From Roseateles saccharophilus (GTDB taxonomy: Bacteria > Pseudomonadota > Gammaproteobacteria > Burkholderiales > Burkholderiaceae_C): a DNA stretch of 64,000 nt. Of this stretch, positions 62,199-64,000 are shown piece after piece. Both the position numbers and the translations under genes were made by a program. Position 1 is the stretch's first letter. Each line of letters opens with the position of its first letter. Where the stretch lies: contig NZ_SMBU01000027.1 of assembly GCF_004342485.1 (NCBI RefSeq), forward strand, positions 1 through 64,000. The letters run 5' to 3'. The notes under the pieces are model-generated. The model did no database searches. It had not been told where the DNA came from and saw only the letters and a list, made by a program, of their open reading frames with translations.

Positions 62199-63487
62199 GC
62201 TTTGAATTCGTCCTTCAGGCCCTGCCAGCAGTCGGCGTAATTGCTCTCCAGCGGCGCGTCGTGCAGCGCCCAGCTGGTGGGCTTGAGAAGCCAGCGGGTC
62301 TCGAACATGAAGGCCAGCGTGGCCTCCAGCTTGTGGGGCTTCAGGTCGGCGTTGCTGGCCTTGTCGAAGGCCTCGGCGTCGGGGCCGTGCGGCACATAGC
62401 TGTTGTGCAGACTGGCGCCGCCGGGCTTGAAGCCCTCGGGCTTGGCGTCGTACTGGCCCAGCACCAGGCCCATGAACTCGCTCATCACATTGCGGTGGTA
62501 CCAGGGGGGCCTGAACGTGTCCTCGGCCACCATCCAGCGCGGCGGGAAGATGACGAAGTCGACATTGGCCCAGCCGGGCGTGTCGCTGGGGCTGGTCAGC
62601 ACCGTGAAGATGCTGGGGTCGGGGTGGTCGAAGCTGACGGTGTTGATCGTCATGAAGCGCGCCAGGTCGTAGCGGCAGGGCACGAGGTTGCCATGCCAGG
62701 CGACGACGTCGAAGGGGCTGTGGCTCTGGGTGGCGCGCCAGAGCTGGCCGCCGTGGCGCTTGACGATCTCGTACTCGCCGGCCTCCTGCTCGTACCAGGC
62801 CACGGGGGCCTCGAAGTCGCGCGGGTTGGCCAGGCCGTTGGAGCCGATGGGGCCGAGCTCGGGCAGGCGGAAGGAAGCGCCATGGTTCTCGCAGACATAG
62901 CCGCGCGCGGGAACGTCCAGCGGGTCGACCTTGAAGGCCATGCCGCGCGGCAGCAGCGCAATGAAGCCGGGCGCGACCTCCAGCCGGCCCAGCTCCGTCG
63001 TGATGAGCAGCCGACCCTGCTGGGGCACGAGCAGCATCTCGGCATCGGCGTTCACGAGCGCGCGGCGGCCCATGGCGCGCGTCGCGACATAGGCCAGCGC
63101 ACCCATGCCGCCGACACCAACCTCGCCGTTGACCGCATAGCTGCGCAGCCCGTCGACGAAGTCACCCTCGCCCTGCAGCGGCGTCGGGCCCCAGCGCAAC
63201 GGGTCGGGCGGCGCGGACTCGCCGGCGGCGGCGCCGCTCTTCCACAGCGCATGGGCCAGCGGCTGGTAGCCACCGACGACGGCTGCGGGCTGGCGGCGGT
63301 AGAGCCAGGTGCGCTGGTTCTGCGCCCGCGGCGCGGTGAAGGCGCTGCCGGACAGCAGCTCGGCGTAGAGGCCATGCGACGCACGCTGCGGGCTGTTGCG
63401 GCCGATGGGCAACGCGCCAGGCACGGCCTCGCTGCTGTGCTGGTTGCCGAAGCCCGTCAGGTATTTCAATGAGGTCAGTTCAGTCAT
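62195..63487 (-). CDS. hmgA: Homogentisate 1,2-dioxygenase
   Basis: A 430 aa cupin-fold ring-cleaving dioxygenase. The iron site is visible as [12 protein letters not shown] (His and Glu ligands, about residues 330-341) and NSYVPHGPD (second His, about 367-375). It opens homogentisate to maleylacetoacetate. It overlaps the DUF2783 gene upstream by 8 bp and fahA by 4 bp. Confidence 0.95.
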   Translation of the reverse strand: MTELTSLKYLTGFGNQHSSEAVPGALPIGRNSPQRASHGLYAELLSGSAFTAPRAQNQRTWLYRRQPAAVVGGYQPLAHALWKSGAAAGESAPPDPLRWGPTPLQGEGDFVDGLRSYAVNGEVGVGGMGALAYVATRAMGRRALVNADAEMLLVPQQGRLLITTELGRLEVAPGFIALLPRGMAFKVDPLDVPARGYVCENHGASFRLPELGPIGSNGLANPRDFEAPVAWYEQEAGEYEIVKRHGGQLWRATQSHSPFDVVAWHGNLVPCRYDLARFMTINTVSFDHPDPSIFTVLTSPSDTPGWANVDFVIFPPRWMVAEDTFRPPWYHRNVMSEFMGLVLGQYDAKPEGFKPGGASLHNSYVPHGPDAEAFDKASNADLKPHKLEATLAFMFETRWLLKPTSWALHDAPLESNYADCWQGLKDEFKA

Positions 63488-63680
63488 GGTGTTTGTGGGC
63501 CAGTTCGAAGGCCTGCCTAAGCACTTCGCGGTCGCCGATGTGGTTGCACAGGATCAGGGTCAGCCGCGCGAGCCAGTCGGCGGCCTGCTCGTCGCCCAGG
63601 TCGGCCTGCGCGGCGATGAGTTCGGCGTAGAAGGCATCCGCCTCGTCACCGAAATTTGGGGTCAGGTTCAATTGGGTCAT
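63480..63680 (-). CDS. DUF2783 family small protein
   Basis: A 66 aa protein, mostly helical and acidic ([41 protein letters not shown]). DUF2783 proteins regularly sit between a FAD-binding monooxygenase and hmgA, as here, and may assist the monooxygenase; no function is established. Both ends overlap neighbours (4 bp and 8 bp), so the operon is tightly coupled. Confidence 0.75.
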   Translation of the reverse strand: MTQLNLTPNFGDEADAFYAELIAAQADLGDEQAADWLARLTLILCNHIGDREVLRQAFELAHKHHD

Positions 63681-64000
63681 TCGGGCCTCCCATGGGCGCG
63701 CGCCACGGCCGCGTGGACGGCCGCGGCATCGAAGGCATGCCAGCGCGCCGCAACGATGGCGTCGGGCCGCACGAGGTAGAGGCTGCCCGGCCGTGCGCCA
63801 TAGCGCGTGGCCGCCAGGCCCTCGCCCGGCAGCGTGATGAGCCTGACACCCTCCACCGCCACCGGCCAGCCAAAGGCCAGCAGCGCAAAGTCGCCGGCCA
63901 GGGCTTCGCAAAGCCAGCCGCCCTGCTCCAGCGGCGCGTCGGGCGCCGGGAAGCCGGGGCTGGGGCCGCCCGCCCAGACCTGGTCGTCCAGCGTGCTCAG
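63677..64000 (-). CDS. FAD-binding monooxygenase, C-terminal part (cut by window edge)
   Basis: The last 107 codons of a protein whose start lies beyond position 64000. The visible part is the thioredoxin-like C-terminal domain of PheA/TfdB-type flavin hydroxylases (LCEALAGDFALLAFG... and YLVRPDAIVAARW). Upstream of DUF2783 and hmgA, it is probably a hydroxylase feeding homogentisate, or a related aromatic hydroxylase. The exact substrate cannot be told from this fragment. Confidence 0.72.
   Translation of the reverse strand: MSTLDDQVWAGGPSPGFPAPDAPLEQGGWLCEALAGDFALLAFGWPVAVEGVRLITLPGEGLAATRYGARPGSLYLVRPDAIVAARWHAFDAAAVHAAVARAHGRPE

Overview
This is a high-GC chromosomal window from a betaproteobacterium. 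The gene content and order fit Burkholderiales, probably the Roseateles/Rubrivivax/Leptothrix side: a dmp-type phenol meta-cleavage pathway, a urtABCDE urea transporter, egtBD, an hmgA-fahA operon, and frequent 4-bp ATGA/GTGA gene overlaps. The family-level placement is an inference. Positions 363-21776 form one phenol catabolic locus, all on the minus strand. A DmpR/MopR-type sigma-54 activator (20124-21776) lies just upstream of its target promoter (about 19950-20081). That promoter drives dmpK-L-M-N-O-P (multicomponent phenol hydroxylase), dmpQ-B (ferredoxin, catechol 2,3-dioxygenase) and dmpC-E-F-G-H-I (lower meta pathway). The pathway hydrolase dmpD is missing from its usual place. It lies at the end of a second operon (8156-363) behind a BNR-repeat lipoprotein, an RND/MMPL transporter, a DUF1302 outer-membrane protein and a DUF1329 periplasmic protein. 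The second operon has its own sigma-54 promoter. That promoter is a gap-free paralogous copy of the dmpK promoter: the same -24/-12 element, IHF site and XylR/DmpR-type UAS at identical spacing. I read this as one regulator switching on phenol degradation and an uncharacterised trans-envelope system together, and it is the main discovery of the window. Positions 22014-27551 look like an accessory islet: an integrase remnant, a divergent uracil-DNA-glycosylase-like protein, hipBA with a perfect operator palindrome, and an XRE repressor with two operators. The repressor is divergent from an operon of an IS256-transposase-like protein, an ECF sigma factor and a FecR-type regulator. Positions 27584-41560 are mostly core functions: an SNF2 helicase, a seven-gene beta-oxidation operon with three hotdog thioesterases behind a TetR-like operator, and ergothioneine egtBD. 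Positions 41633-47180 are urtABCDE (minus strand) with a sigma-54 promoter. Divergent from it is a translationally coupled solute-binding protein / response regulator / histidine kinase operon (47540-51061) with no permease. Positions 51217-60741 hold a FAD-dependent (tryptophan) halogenase-family gene, a FucP-like sugar transporter and a TonB-dependent receptor, a set often found together. Here they are split by an islet with a PIN toxin/antitoxin pair and a Fic-fold protein whose catalytic His is replaced by Gln. Positions 60963-64000 are a homogentisate operon: fahA, hmgA, a DUF2783 protein and the C-terminus of a FAD monooxygenase that runs off the window. I saw no tRNA, rRNA, CRISPR array or complete insertion sequence.
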